Shown in pieces: positions 55,954-64,000 of a DNA stretch of 64,000 nucleotides. Source of the stretch: Bryobacteraceae bacterium (GTDB taxonomy: Bacteria; Acidobacteriota; Terriglobia; Bryobacterales; Bryobacteraceae); NCBI GenBank assembly GCA_025056865.1, contig JANWVO010000052.1:248001-312000 (forward strand). Direction: 5' to 3'. The stretch's first letter is position 1. Each line of letters opens with the position of its first letter. The notes under the pieces are model-generated. The model was not told where the DNA came from. It did not search any database and worked only from the letters and a program-made list of their open reading frames with translations. Position numbers and translations under genes: made by a program.

Positions 55954-56792
55954 CGCTTCCCTCTGTGGATCGCTTCCGAGATCCTGGCCAACGCCTGCGG
56001 CACCCGAGGGCCGGGCCGCACGAACAGCTCGTCCGAGAAAACAACGATTCTCCCTTCCCTCACTGCTTTGAGATCGGCGCGCTCCAGCCATGGGCGGAGC
56101 GCCGCCTGGCGATGGCGCTCCTCATCGCCATCTGCCGTCATCGTGCCGGAAGCATCGAGAATCAGATCCGGATTCCATGAAACCACCATTTCCAGCGAGA
56201 TGCGCGGATATCGGGGCCCTCCCGCCGGAATCAGATTTTCTGCGCCAGCGGCTTCGGCCAGCTCGCCCAGCCAGGACGCGGGGCCGGCGGCGATCAGTCC
56301 GCCGAGGGTTCCTGGCTGACGGGCGACGAGGATCAAGGTTTTCGGCCTCTGAGCCGGCGCCGACTGGCGGGCCGCTTCCAGTTGAGCGCGTATTTGTGCG
56401 ACAAGGCGGAGCGCGTTTTCACTGCGGCCTGTGGCCGCGCCGATCCGCGCAATCGATTCCATCACCTCGTGGAGCGAGTTCATTTCCACAACCAGCGACG
56501 GGAGCCGCATGGCCGCGAGCCGGTTGGCCAGGTCGCCCCGCTTTCCGTACAGGATCACCAGGTCGGGCCTCAACGCCGCGATTTTTTCCGGATCGGGCCT
56601 GCTGTAGGAGCCGATTTTCGGCAGTCGCCGGACCTGCTCCGGGAAATCGCAGTAGCTGGTGACGCCGACGACACTTCCACCGGCCCCGATGGCAAACAGG
56701 ATCTCGGTGATGCCTGGGGACGTGGAGATAATCCGCGAGGGCTGGCCGAAGCCAGCCCCCGCGCACAGAAACACCAGCAACAGGCGGCGCAT
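55950..56792 (-). CDS. BtuF-type cobalamin-binding protein (second set)
   Basis: A 280-residue periplasmic class III binding protein. A signal peptide (MRRLLLVFLCAGAGFG) precedes the TroA/BtuF fold with RIISTSPGITEILFAIGAG, VGVTSYCDFPEQ, KIGSYSRPDPEKIAALRPDL and ARQPGTLGGLIAAGPASWLG. The YCDFP motif is characteristic of BtuF-like corrinoid-binding proteins. It starts seven bases after the TonB receptor gene ends. Confidence 0.88.
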   Translation of the reverse strand: MRRLLLVFLCAGAGFGQPSRIISTSPGITEILFAIGAGGSVVGVTSYCDFPEQVRRLPKIGSYSRPDPEKIAALRPDLVILYGKRGDLANRLAAMRLPSLVVEMNSLHEVMESIARIGAATGRSENALRLVAQIRAQLEAARQSAPAQRPKTLILVARQPGTLGGLIAAGPASWLGELAEAAGAENLIPAGGPRYPRISLEMVVSWNPDLILDASGTMTADGDEERHRQAALRPWLERADLKAVREGRIVVFSDELFVRPGPRVPQALARISEAIHRGKR

Positions 56793-56799
56793 CGCCAGT

Positions 56800-59241
56800 T
56801 CAATTGCCGAGTTGTATTCCCGCGACCACATAGAGGCCAGGCGCCTGCCAGGCATTCTGATAGTAGGTCCGGTTGAGCGCATTCTCGATGCGCGTGAACA
56901 GCCGGGCGAACCGCTTCTCGGATTCCCAGATTCGGAATCCTGCAGTAAGATCTACCTTCGTGAAACCGGGGAAGCGGAACGCCCGAGAGCGGTTTACCGC
57001 GAAGTAGGAATTGAAGTGCTCGCCCTGCCGGTAGAGATCCAGATTGGTGTCCAGCCGCCGGCCCCAGCGTTTCAGGACGACCACCGAGCCGTAGTGGCGG
57101 GGCACCTGGAGAACACGCCAGAAGCCGCGCACCGTGATGTCGCGATCGAGATTCGCGTTGGTGTAAGTGTATGACCCCGTCAAAGTGAAGCTGCGGGCCG
57201 GCCGGACCTCGAAGCCAAACTCCGCTCCGCGGCTGATGCCTCCGCTGCCGTTGATATAGCCCATCGTGCGCAGGTAAGGATCCGTTTCCGGACGGATGGC
57301 GCCGCTGGAATCAAAGGCCGTGATGGATACGACGCGGATGTAGTACCAGGTGGCCGAGAGCCGCAGCCGGCTATTCCAGAAGTATTGATCGACGCCTGCG
57401 TCGACCGAATTATACCGGTCGGGCAGAAGCAGCGGGTCGCCATAGGGCGTGAACTGCACTACTCCTGTCACAGGATTGGCGCTGAAGCCGCCGCCGAAGC
57501 GCTCATAGAGCGAGGGAGCGCGATAGCTGTTGCCGCCGTGGACCCGCAGTTTCGTTCTCAGGCTGGGGATCAGGTAGGCCAGCGACAGGTCCCCTGTCAG
57601 CGCTTTCGGAGGAGCATCGATGGCCACGCGGTCATAGTTGTTGGCCGTTCCGCTCAATTGAAAACGGGGCCGGTCCAATTCGAACAACTGCCCTCTGCCG
57701 GAGGCATTGATGAGCAGACGGCGCTTCAAGAGCGCGGCCTGCGACGCAAAATACACCGCGGATGATCTTTGCGTGATTCTCGTCTGAGTGGCCACGCGGC
57801 GAGTGCCCGCAAGATTATTGTCCTGCCGGTCGAAATAGCGCTCCTGTTCCCACTCAAAGCCGCCCGAAAACTGCAACCATTGCAGTGGGACTGCATTGAC
57901 TCGCCCATCCGCCGTGTCAATGTCGCCCACGTAGTTGCCGTAGTTGACCGCTGCCGGCTGGCTTCCAATGCCGGCTGGTCCGTTTTCGAAAACTCGGGAA
58001 GTGTGCACGCGCTGGTAGCTCGCCTGGAAGTTCATCCGGGGGCCGGCCAAGTGGCGCAGGATCAGCGCAGTCGAAGAGAAGCGCGACGAGCGGCGGTTGT
58101 CCGGGTCATCGCGCCCTGGAAGCACTGTGATGCCGGCCAGATTCGGCGCCCCCCCCGCCAACAGCAACCGGACCTGATCCGGAGGCAGAATGCGGGCCGG
58201 GATGACGCCGTCGGCGGGGAAGTTCGCCGCCGGCAAGCCGGTCGTGCCCGGGCTGATGTTGAGCTGAACAAAATCATCCGACGCCCAGAGCCTGCCGCTG
58301 AGGCTCGTGCGGGAGCCGAGATCGGCACGGGCAAAAAACTGGCCGCCCGTGCTTCGATTGGCGTCGTTGCCGTCCACGCCCCGCGTGACGTTGAGATGGA
58401 GAAGGTTGGCTGAATAACGGAGCTGATTCTTGAGCAGGCCTCCTTCGAAGCCGCCGCGGCCCCGGAGGAAACCCAGGCCTCCGCCCTCGACAGACAGGTT
58501 CCCGCGCATCGGGGAACCCCCTTCGCTGGTGATGACATTGATGGCGCCGCCCACGGCGTTGGTCCCATAAAGAGAAGAGGCCGAGCCCCGCAAAAGCTCC
58601 ACACGTTCAGCGCCTACGAGATTCAGGGTTGAGACAAAAGAGGAGGCATCCCCCTGCGTGGTGGAAGCGTCGCGGAAACGGAGACCATCCACCAGCACTG
58701 CGGCCGCGTCAGGACGGACTCCACGGATGCGGATGGTTGTAAACTGCCCTGGCCCGCCGCCATTGTTCACAAGAACGCCGGGAAGGGGGCGAATCGCCTC
58801 GGCCAGAGAAAACTCGTCCCGAAGGTCCATTTCTTCCTTTGTCAGCAGGCTCGTCGCTTTGGCTATTTCGTCCGTCGTCTGCGGAGTGGCCGTAGCGGTC
58901 ACCATGACAGTCTGGCTCACACCCGCCACCTCCAGCCGCAGCTCGAGCTGGGCAGTCCGGCCAGCCTCCAGATTTAGAACTTCAACGCGGTCTCGGAACC
59001 CCTCAGCCGAAACCTCCAGATAGACGGTGCCTGCCGGAATCTGTTCGAACCGAAACCGCCCGCCGGAGTCGGCGGCAGTGCGGAAATCGCCGGTCGCGCC
59101 AAGTCGCGCAATACGAAGGCGGGCCCCAGCGATGGCGCGGCCTTGCGGATCCTGCACGGAACCAGTGACGCTGGCGGCCTGCTGCGCCTGGAGGCACGGG
59201 GTCAGGGCCAAGAGCAATAACAGGAAATGTGATTGTCTCAC
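56800..59241 (-). CDS. TonB-dependent outer-membrane receptor (BtuB-like) with CarboxypepD_reg domain
   Basis: An 813-residue outer-membrane transporter. A signal peptide (residues 1-20) is followed by a CarboxypepD_reg beta domain (ASVTGSVQDPQGRAIAGARL), a TonB box-like VMVTATATP, a plug (RIRGVRPDAAAVLVDGLRF, AERVELLRGSASSLYGTNAV) and a 22-strand-type barrel ending in an aromatic C-terminus region. Position inside a riboswitch-controlled cobalamin operon indicates corrinoid uptake. The start is GTG at 59241 with AGGAGG seven bases upstream, overlapping the ATPase stop by four bases. Confidence 0.9.
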   Translation of the reverse strand: MRQSHFLLLLLALTPCLQAQQAASVTGSVQDPQGRAIAGARLRIARLGATGDFRTAADSGGRFRFEQIPAGTVYLEVSAEGFRDRVEVLNLEAGRTAQLELRLEVAGVSQTVMVTATATPQTTDEIAKATSLLTKEEMDLRDEFSLAEAIRPLPGVLVNNGGGPGQFTTIRIRGVRPDAAAVLVDGLRFRDASTTQGDASSFVSTLNLVGAERVELLRGSASSLYGTNAVGGAINVITSEGGSPMRGNLSVEGGGLGFLRGRGGFEGGLLKNQLRYSANLLHLNVTRGVDGNDANRSTGGQFFARADLGSRTSLSGRLWASDDFVQLNISPGTTGLPAANFPADGVIPARILPPDQVRLLLAGGAPNLAGITVLPGRDDPDNRRSSRFSSTALILRHLAGPRMNFQASYQRVHTSRVFENGPAGIGSQPAAVNYGNYVGDIDTADGRVNAVPLQWLQFSGGFEWEQERYFDRQDNNLAGTRRVATQTRITQRSSAVYFASQAALLKRRLLINASGRGQLFELDRPRFQLSGTANNYDRVAIDAPPKALTGDLSLAYLIPSLRTKLRVHGGNSYRAPSLYERFGGGFSANPVTGVVQFTPYGDPLLLPDRYNSVDAGVDQYFWNSRLRLSATWYYIRVVSITAFDSSGAIRPETDPYLRTMGYINGSGGISRGAEFGFEVRPARSFTLTGSYTYTNANLDRDITVRGFWRVLQVPRHYGSVVVLKRWGRRLDTNLDLYRQGEHFNSYFAVNRSRAFRFPGFTKVDLTAGFRIWESEKRFARLFTRIENALNRTYYQNAWQAPGLYVVAGIQLGN

Positions 59242-60029
59242 AAAAATTCCTCCTCGAGCGAATGAAAAACCACATAGGGGGTACCGGAAGGCGAGCGGCC
59301 GGTCTCGGCGCGAACGCGGAACACTGGTCCCAGCAGGTCTGAAGCGACGGCTCGCTCGGCCGGGCCGTCGTGAACGCAACGGCCGCGGTCCAGCAGGACC
59401 AATCTGTCGCCATACCGGAGGGCGGCGCCTAAATCATGCGTCGCCACGACAACGCCGTGGCCCTCCGCGACCAGCCTGCGAACGAGCATGAAAATGCCGA
59501 GGCCGTGCCGCACGTCCAGACTTGCCGTAGGCTCATCCAGAAGCAGGAATTCGGGTTCGGCGGCGAGACCTCTGGCAATGGCGACGCGCTGCCTTTCGCC
59601 GCTCGACAAAGTGTTGACGAGCCGCCCAGTCAGATCCTTCAGGTCGCACAGGGCTTGGCTTCGCTCGACGGCCGCTATGTCGCGGGCGGAAGGCGGCGAC
59701 CACCGCGAGCGATGGGCGTAGCAACCCATCGAGACGGCTTCCTTGACAGTGATGGCGTAATCGAAGCGCGTTTCCTGGGGAACGAGCACGATCTTGCGGG
59801 CCAGCTCCCGGCGCGACATGCGGGATAAATCCTTGCCGTCAAAGCGCACCTGGCCCCTGTCGGGCCGCCACAAAGCGCACAAGACGCGCAGCAGCGTGCT
59901 CTTGCCGCTGCCGTTCGGGCCGACCAGCATATGGACGGCGCCCGGCTGGATCGTCAGGTTGATTTCCGACAGAATCTCGCGGCCGTTGCGCCGCAACGTC
60001 AGCCGGATTGCCTCGATCCCCCTGTTCAC
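59238..60029 (-). CDS. BtuD-type ABC transporter ATPase (first set)
   Basis: A 263-residue ATPase of the FecE family: Walker A GPNGSGKST, signature LSSGERQRVAIARGL, Walker B FLLLDEPTASLD, and ATHDLGAALRYGD with the switch His. The start is GTG at 60029, overlapping the permease stop by four bases, with a GGGAGG site close by. It is related to but distinct from the ATPase at 55186. Confidence 0.9.
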   Translation of the reverse strand: MNRGIEAIRLTLRRNGREILSEINLTIQPGAVHMLVGPNGSGKSTLLRVLCALWRPDRGQVRFDGKDLSRMSRRELARKIVLVPQETRFDYAITVKEAVSMGCYAHRSRWSPPSARDIAAVERSQALCDLKDLTGRLVNTLSSGERQRVAIARGLAAEPEFLLLDEPTASLDVRHGLGIFMLVRRLVAEGHGVVVATHDLGAALRYGDRLVLLDRGRCVHDGPAERAVASDLLGPVFRVRAETGRSPSGTPYVVFHSLEEEFL

Positions 60030-61075
60030 AGGCCTCCCTCCCGGCTGCGCCGCATGAGCAGCCACAGGAACAACGGCCCCCCAATCAGGGCCGTGACCAC
60101 GCCCAGACGGATTTCTACCGGAGGATGAATGGAGCGCGCTGCAAGGTCGCAGGCGAGCAGCAGGATCGCGCCCGCCAGAGCACTGGCTGGCAGCAGGATT
60201 CGGTGCAACGGGCCCAGCAGCAGCCGGGTTGCATGGGGCGCTACCAGCCCCACGAAACCGATCACTCCAGCCACCGCCACCGCCGACCCGGTCATCACCG
60301 CCGCTGCGCCGATGAGCAGGCGCTTCATGGCTTCCACCTCGACGCCCAACGAGGCTGCCACCTCCTCTCCCTGCTGCATCAGGTCGAGTTCAGTGGCGCA
60401 GAAACGGGCGACCACGAATCCGGCAGCCGCGAAAGGCAGGCTGAGCCAGACGTGGGTCCATGTGCGCGCCTCCAATCCGCCCATCGTCCAGAACACGATC
60501 TCGTGCGCGATCTGCCAGTTGTTGATCTGAAGCGAGAGGATCAGCCCCGCCGCCGCCGAGAGCAGCGAACTGACTGCGACGCCGGCCAGCAGAAGCGTCA
60601 TCATGGGCGTCACGCCTCCGCGCGTCGCCATGGCGTACACGGTGAGAAGGGCTCCCAGGGCTCCGATCATGCCAGCCGCCGGAAGCGCCACCGGATGCGC
60701 CGCGCTCCACCCGAGGGAGAAGGCCATCACCGCGCCCAGCACGGCGCCGGCGCTTGTTCCGGTCAGTCCCGGTTCCGCCAGCGGATTGCGGAACAGCGCC
60801 TGCAAAACGGCGCCTGCCACTGCCAGGGCAGCTCCCACGATGGCGCCTACGACCGCGCGCGGAACACGCAAGTTCCAAACGACGACGAAGTGCGCTTCCT
60901 TCAGCCCAGCGGCATCGATCACACCCTGCGGCAGCAGCTTGGCCGCGAGCACGCGAAGGACGGTTCCCGGCGCCATCCCGGCAGGTCCCGTCAGGACGGC
61001 CGCAACCATCAGCAGCGCCATGACGATCGGAGCTGCAGTGAAAAACACGATGCGTTTAACCGGCCGGCCGTCCAT
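60026..61075 (-). CDS. BtuC-type ABC transporter permease (first set)
   Basis: A 349-residue FecCD-family permease: NLRVPRAVVGAIVGAALAVA, LFRNPLAEPGLTGTSAGAV and VAGVIGFVGLVAPHATRLLL are the usual landmarks. About ten helices are predicted. ATG at 61075 was chosen; the gene overlaps the binding-protein gene by 20 bases, and the stop overlaps the ATPase start. It forms the first of two uptake systems in the operon. Confidence 0.9.
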   Translation of the reverse strand: MDGRPVKRIVFFTAAPIVMALLMVAAVLTGPAGMAPGTVLRVLAAKLLPQGVIDAAGLKEAHFVVVWNLRVPRAVVGAIVGAALAVAGAVLQALFRNPLAEPGLTGTSAGAVLGAVMAFSLGWSAAHPVALPAAGMIGALGALLTVYAMATRGGVTPMMTLLLAGVAVSSLLSAAAGLILSLQINNWQIAHEIVFWTMGGLEARTWTHVWLSLPFAAAGFVVARFCATELDLMQQGEEVAASLGVEVEAMKRLLIGAAAVMTGSAVAVAGVIGFVGLVAPHATRLLLGPLHRILLPASALAGAILLLACDLAARSIHPPVEIRLGVVTALIGGPLFLWLLMRRSREGGL

Positions 61076-62051
61076 ACAAACCCTCGCCAAGAACCTCAAT
61101 GAAAACGCGCACAAACGGAGACATTGAGAGGAATATCCGGTTTTCGAAGACGAGAATTCGCCCGCCGCGGGCTGCGCTGGTGGCGCCAATAGCCGGGTCC
61201 GAAAGGAGCGTCGCGGCGCGGTCTTTGAGCTTTCCCGGATCGGCGCCGCATACCAGCCAGTCCGGGTCCCAGATCAATATCTGCTCCGGCGTCACCGGGT
61301 CATAGCCTTTGAGGCCGCCTTCCGCAGCCACGTTTACTGCGCCGACAGTGGCGAGAATATCGTGAAACAGCGTCTCGCTGCCGTAACTGTAGCGACCGCC
61401 CAGGCCCAGCACCCGGGGAGCCGCGGCGCGGCTCGGCTTTCTTGCCCGGGCGCGGAGAATTGTTGCGCGCAAGAGCGCTGCTTCGCGCCGGGCCTCGGCA
61501 TCGTGCCCCGTCAGATGCCCGACAAGCTCAATGCCCCGCTCCACGTCGCCCAGCGTTTTGAACATGGTGAACATGCGGAAAATCGGCGTTCCTGTGCTTC
61601 GCACGGCTGCCGTGTAATCGGCTCTGGCGGAGCTGGAAACGAAAATCAAGTCGGGTGCGGCCATCAAGACGCGCTCGGGATCTGTGGCCACCACCGGCTG
61701 GAAGCGGCGAACCAGCGGCAGCACGTTGCTGATCCGCTCCTGCCAGGCGCTCTCGCTCACCCCGACCACTTTCTCGGGCGGAACGATCGAGTAGACATAT
61801 TCGTCGATCGACCAATACTGAGACACGACGCGCCGTACTGGCTGGGCCACCCTCACAACAAGTCCGTCCGCGTCGGTCGACAGGCGCGCGTCCCTGGTGC
61901 GGTCGAGCCGGTAAAGCGGCGGCTCCGTGTAGGCTCGCGTGGTCACCGCGACGGACAGCCCTGTGCGCTGAACCCCCAGAGACGCGAGCCCGGCTAACGC
62001 GGCCACGGAAGCCGCGAGCGCTGCCAAAGAACGCCAGAGGCGCCATTTCAT
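61056..62051 (-). CDS. Periplasmic/anchored ABC substrate-binding protein (first set)
   Basis: A 331-residue TroA-fold binding protein with an uncleaved or signal-type N-terminal helix (LAALAASVAALAGLASLG). Segments include YSIVPPEKVVGVSESAWQER, AAPDLIFVSSSARADY, GHLTGHDAEARREAALL and LGLGGRYSYGSETLFHD. The YCDFP motif of the second set is absent here, so this one may bind a different corrinoid or a metal-chelate complex. It overlaps the unknown gene upstream by four bases. Confidence 0.83.
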   Translation of the reverse strand: MKWRLWRSLAALAASVAALAGLASLGVQRTGLSVAVTTRAYTEPPLYRLDRTRDARLSTDADGLVVRVAQPVRRVVSQYWSIDEYVYSIVPPEKVVGVSESAWQERISNVLPLVRRFQPVVATDPERVLMAAPDLIFVSSSARADYTAAVRSTGTPIFRMFTMFKTLGDVERGIELVGHLTGHDAEARREAALLRATILRARARKPSRAAAPRVLGLGGRYSYGSETLFHDILATVGAVNVAAEGGLKGYDPVTPEQILIWDPDWLVCGADPGKLKDRAATLLSDPAIGATSAARGGRILVFENRIFLSMSPFVRVFIEVLGEGLYGRPAG

Positions 62052-62629
62052 TGCGGCCCCCGAGCCTGCAGTTCCGCCCATGGCGCTTCGGCTGCCTCGC
62101 GGAAGTCCCCCGGCATGGGCTCGTTCAGATAACGGCTGCGAAGGTCGTAATAAAGCCTCAGCCGGCTCCAGTCGGGTTGCTGCATGAGGCGCATTTCGTC
62201 AGACAGGTACGGATTGGGGAGAAAAATCGTGATCATTTGTTGGTCGAATCCATTCCAGAAACGCAGTCCCCAACTGCGGCCGCCCGCACACCCCCCGCCC
62301 CGTGTTTCAAAGAACGCCGCGCGCCGGATCGGCCGATTTTTCCGGAGCTCTTCACTCCGGCTTCCAAGATGCGGGCCGACACACAGGTGGAAATGCCATA
62401 CGCCGAAATCCACGGTCAGATAACCGTCGAGAAATCGCAGTTCCGGCTGCTTGTCACAGCGGATTTCAAAAACGGCGCCTTCCATTACCGGGCCGAAAAC
62501 GATGTGCCGCCAATGGATGGAGAAAATCTCCTCCAGCAGAGCCCGCAGCCTTTCTGGCGGAAGCCGGAATTCGCAATACCGGGTGGCGCTGCCATCCGGG
62601 CGCGATTCAACCCACCCGTTGGCGCTCAT
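62048..62629 (-). CDS. Conserved unknown protein of the cobalamin operon
   Basis: A 193-residue soluble protein without signal or membrane segments. It is rich in aromatics and His, for example HWRHIVFGPVMEGAVFEIRC, LTVDFGVWHFHLCVGPH and RSWGLRFWNGFDQQMITIF. The HFHLCVG and CGG-type segments could bind a metal, but no known motif is evident. Its location between an adenosyltransferase and two corrinoid uptake sets suggests a role in corrinoid handling. ATG at 62629 was chosen because of a GGGAAG site; ATGs at 62641 and 62656 are in frame. Confidence 0.65.
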   Translation of the reverse strand: MSANGWVESRPDGSATRYCEFRLPPERLRALLEEIFSIHWRHIVFGPVMEGAVFEIRCDKQPELRFLDGYLTVDFGVWHFHLCVGPHLGSRSEELRKNRPIRRAAFFETRGGGCAGGRSWGLRFWNGFDQQMITIFLPNPYLSDEMRLMQQPDWSRLRLYYDLRSRYLNEPMPGDFREAAEAPWAELQARGPQ

Positions 62630-62649
62630 ATCACTTCCCATCTCGCGCG

Positions 62650-63228
62650 TCACCATGCGCGGGACCATCGCGGCCCGGAAACCTGATTCAGCTCGCGCAG
62701 CGAGCTGTTTATGCCCGCCTCGGTTTCCAGCTTTCGTGCCAGCAGCCACAGCAGATCCGACAATCGGTTCACATACGCCAGAATGGTCTCCTGCACGGGC
62801 TCTCCGGAATCGCGAAGACGGACAATTTCCCGCTCGGCTCTGCGGCAGATCGTCCGGGCCAGATCGAGCGCCGCAGCCGCCGGGTGCCCTCCGGGTATCG
62901 CCCAGTCGGCAAGAACGCCGTCCACGCCCTCGATTTCGTGCACTTGCCGGGTAAGGCCGTCCACCATATCGGGAGTGATCGGAATTTGGGGCTTGCGGCT
63001 TTCCGGCGGGGTCGCTAGCGCCGATCCGACCCGGAACAGCTCCTGCTGGATCGCCCGCAACTGGCTCCGGACGGACTCGCCTTGGCAAAGTGCGCGCGCT
63101 AGGCCGATTGCCGAGTTCAGCTCGTCGATGGTGCCGTAACTTTCGACCCTTTGATGGCTTTTGGGGACGCGGATGCCCCCGGCTAGCGAAGTTTCACCGC
63201 CGTCGCCGCGCTTGGTTGCGATGCTCAC
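62650..63228 (-). CDS. PduO-type cob(I)alamin adenosyltransferase
   Basis: A 192-residue enzyme that transfers the adenosyl group of ATP to cob(I)alamin, making the coenzyme of methylmalonyl-CoA mutase. Family motifs are TKRGDGGETSLAGG (ATP loop), VESYGTIDELNSAIGLAR, ICRRAEREIVRL and YVNRLSDLLWLLAR. The start is GTG at 63228. It is the first gene after the cobalamin riboswitch. Confidence 0.94.
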   Translation of the reverse strand: MSIATKRGDGGETSLAGGIRVPKSHQRVESYGTIDELNSAIGLARALCQGESVRSQLRAIQQELFRVGSALATPPESRKPQIPITPDMVDGLTRQVHEIEGVDGVLADWAIPGGHPAAAALDLARTICRRAEREIVRLRDSGEPVQETILAYVNRLSDLLWLLARKLETEAGINSSLRELNQVSGPRWSRAW

Positions 63229-63348
63229 GGAATTCTGCCTCCTTCTTCGGGCAGACTTTCCGCGTGGACTCTGGAGGCGGTGCCAATAAGGCGAGCAGTA
63301 GGTGCTCCTGCATCCTTCCTGTGCTCCGCAGAAAGTCAGCCAACTTGC
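63229..63348 (-). promoter_or_regulatory. Riboswitch expression platform / leader
   Basis: The 120 bases between the riboswitch core and the first GTG contain GCAGGAGCACCTACTGCTC (63312-63294), which can fold into a small hairpin, and a AGGAGGCAGAATTCC ribosome site just before the start. Occlusion of this site would give translational control, but folding has not been computed. Confidence 0.4.
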
Positions 63349-63536
63349 CTCAGGTAGGTCTCCTGGCTCGAAGGCTGCAGCGGCCGAAGGCGGCTGCAGG
63401 CCCGTCCCCCTTCCCCGGCCCCTTCAGGCCGAGTGGTCATGGGACGAACCAACCTCTCTCACAGTGGCGGGACCGCGCCGGATTTTCACCGGACTTCCCT
63501 GTTATGACCCGAGTGGGTTCACCTGAGGACAGGTTG
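63349..63536 (-). ncRNA. Cobalamin riboswitch
   Basis: Read on the minus strand, the region has the conserved core in order: GGGAAGTCCGGTGAAAATCC (ending at 63481), the GCGGTCCCGCCACTGTGA box (about 63480-63460), a variable GC-rich peripheral hairpin, and the 3' box GAGCCAGGAGACCTACCTGA (about 63369-63350). These are the B12-box landmarks of adenosylcobalamin riboswitches. It lies about 120 bases before the adenosyltransferase start and would repress the whole uptake and assembly operon when cobalamin is plentiful. Confidence 0.93.
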
Positions 63537-63566
63537 AGTATAGCACGAACCGGATCAGGGCGACAA
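63537..63566 (-). promoter_or_regulatory. Candidate promoter of the cobalamin operon
   Basis: On the minus strand TTGTCG (63566-63561) and TATACT (63542-63537) are separated by 18 bases. Transcription would start about 7 bases downstream, exactly at the 5' edge of the riboswitch. It overlaps the end of the upstream CbiB gene. Confidence 0.5.
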
Positions 63567-64000
63567 GAGCGGTCTGTAGAGCCACACCCCCCCAATGGCG
63601 GCCAAGGCGGCCAGGAGACTGGCCACCGCGACGACCCTCTGCGCATTCCGTAAATCGCCGCCTTCGCCTGCCGGGGAATCGCCGACAGCGCCAATCCACA
63701 TGTCGTTGACGAGCCGCCCCTGCGCGAAAATCGGTCCCGCCAGCCGCCGGCCTATCGCACCTGCGACGGCAGCTTCGCTCCAGCCCGAGTTGGGTCCTGG
63801 AACCAGCCCATGATCCCGCAACGCGATGCCCAGGGCCTTGCGGGCGCTGCAGGAGGGCAGCAGCGCGGCCGCCGCGGCAACCAGCAGTGCAGAAAGCCTT
63901 GCCGGCACGTAGTTCATGGCGTCGTCCCAGCGGGCAGCACACCAGCCGAAATGTAGGTACCGCGGCGTCCGATAGCCGACCATCGAGTCCAGCGTGCTGG
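63555..64000 (-). CDS. Adenosylcobinamide-phosphate synthase CbiB/CobD, C-terminal part (partial)
   Basis: The frame is open to the window edge, so the N-terminus is outside. The 148 visible codons match the end of CbiB: TLDSMVGYRTPRYLHFGW, DDAMNYVPARLSALL, GPNSGWSEAAVAGAIG and a final membrane helix (VVAVASLLAALAAIGGVWLY). The enzyme attaches the aminopropanol arm to cobyric acid. It lies upstream of, and outside, the riboswitch transcript, showing that more cobalamin genes continue to the right. Confidence 0.9.
   Translation of the reverse strand, partial: STLDSMVGYRTPRYLHFGWCAARWDDAMNYVPARLSALLVAAAAALLPSCSARKALGIALRDHGLVPGPNSGWSEAAVAGAIGRRLAGPIFAQGRLVNDMWIGAVGDSPAGEGGDLRNAQRVVAVASLLAALAAIGGVWLYRPLLSP

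Noticed and set aside
43864-63228. CRISPR arrays, prophage structural genes or a toxin-antitoxin system in the right half
   Set aside because: No regularly spaced repeats, phage proteins or paired small genes were seen; the accessory content is IS remains plus the cobalamin operon.

Overview
The window is GC-rich bacterial DNA. Its features fit an acidobacterium of the Solibacter/Bryobacteraceae kind: a TonB receptor with an N-terminal CarboxypepD_reg domain, a PhoPQ-activated-type secreted protein, a PEP-CTERM protein, several Tat-type exported enzymes, and a propionate-pathway cluster. This placement is inference; no rRNA is present.

Left part (1-16.9 kb). A murein-peptide recycling pair (NlpC/P60 end plus dipeptide epimerase) is followed by small metabolic genes: an enolase-superfamily enzyme, a CE1-type esterase with a LacI-type operator upstream, a GGCT-like protein and an M19 dipeptidase. 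Then comes a nine-gene cluster (6478-16932) that encodes the core of the Wood-Werkman (methylmalonyl-CoA) cycle: transcarboxylase 5S, 12S, a small accessory subunit, the 1.3S biotin carrier, methylmalonyl-CoA epimerase, both mutase subunits, the MeaB G-protein chaperone and an acetate/succinate-type CoA-transferase. No biotin carboxylase and no membrane Na+-pump subunit is present, so carboxyl transfer from oxaloacetate to propionyl-CoA is the likely reaction.

Middle part (16.9-43.9 kb). This holds a PEP-CTERM protein, a 600-base gene-free stretch, a degenerate MPN-domain membrane protein, two MacB-type permeases without an ATPase, riboflavin synthase, a LarA-like protein, a lone Flp pilin, a GT39-type membrane protein, KBL/AONS, a PqaA-like protein, PgsA, HflX-Hfq (HflX apparently starting at CTG), a CDF transporter, PolX, a Nudix enzyme, RdgB, RNase PH, a 50-residue membrane protein, EF-P with an unusual Asn loop tip, OsmC, an OlsF-like two-domain acyltransferase, AraC/aldo-keto reductase, DJ-1 and tRNA-Arg(TCT).

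Right part (43.9-64 kb). After the tRNA lies an insertion-sequence graveyard: an IS407-type element (44917-46222, 4-bp target duplication) sits in the end of an older, nonsense-mutated transposase. Beyond it, on the minus strand, is a 16.5-kb operon of twelve tightly coupled genes preceded by a cobalamin riboswitch and a promoter: adenosyltransferase, an unknown protein, two BtuFCD sets around one TonB receptor, CobN with a fused Fe-S domain, a ChlI-ChlD fusion and CobQ. The C-terminal end of CbiB/CobD closes the window. The operon would supply and assemble adenosylcobalamin, the cofactor required by the mutase at 12.2 kb, so the two main systems are functionally linked.
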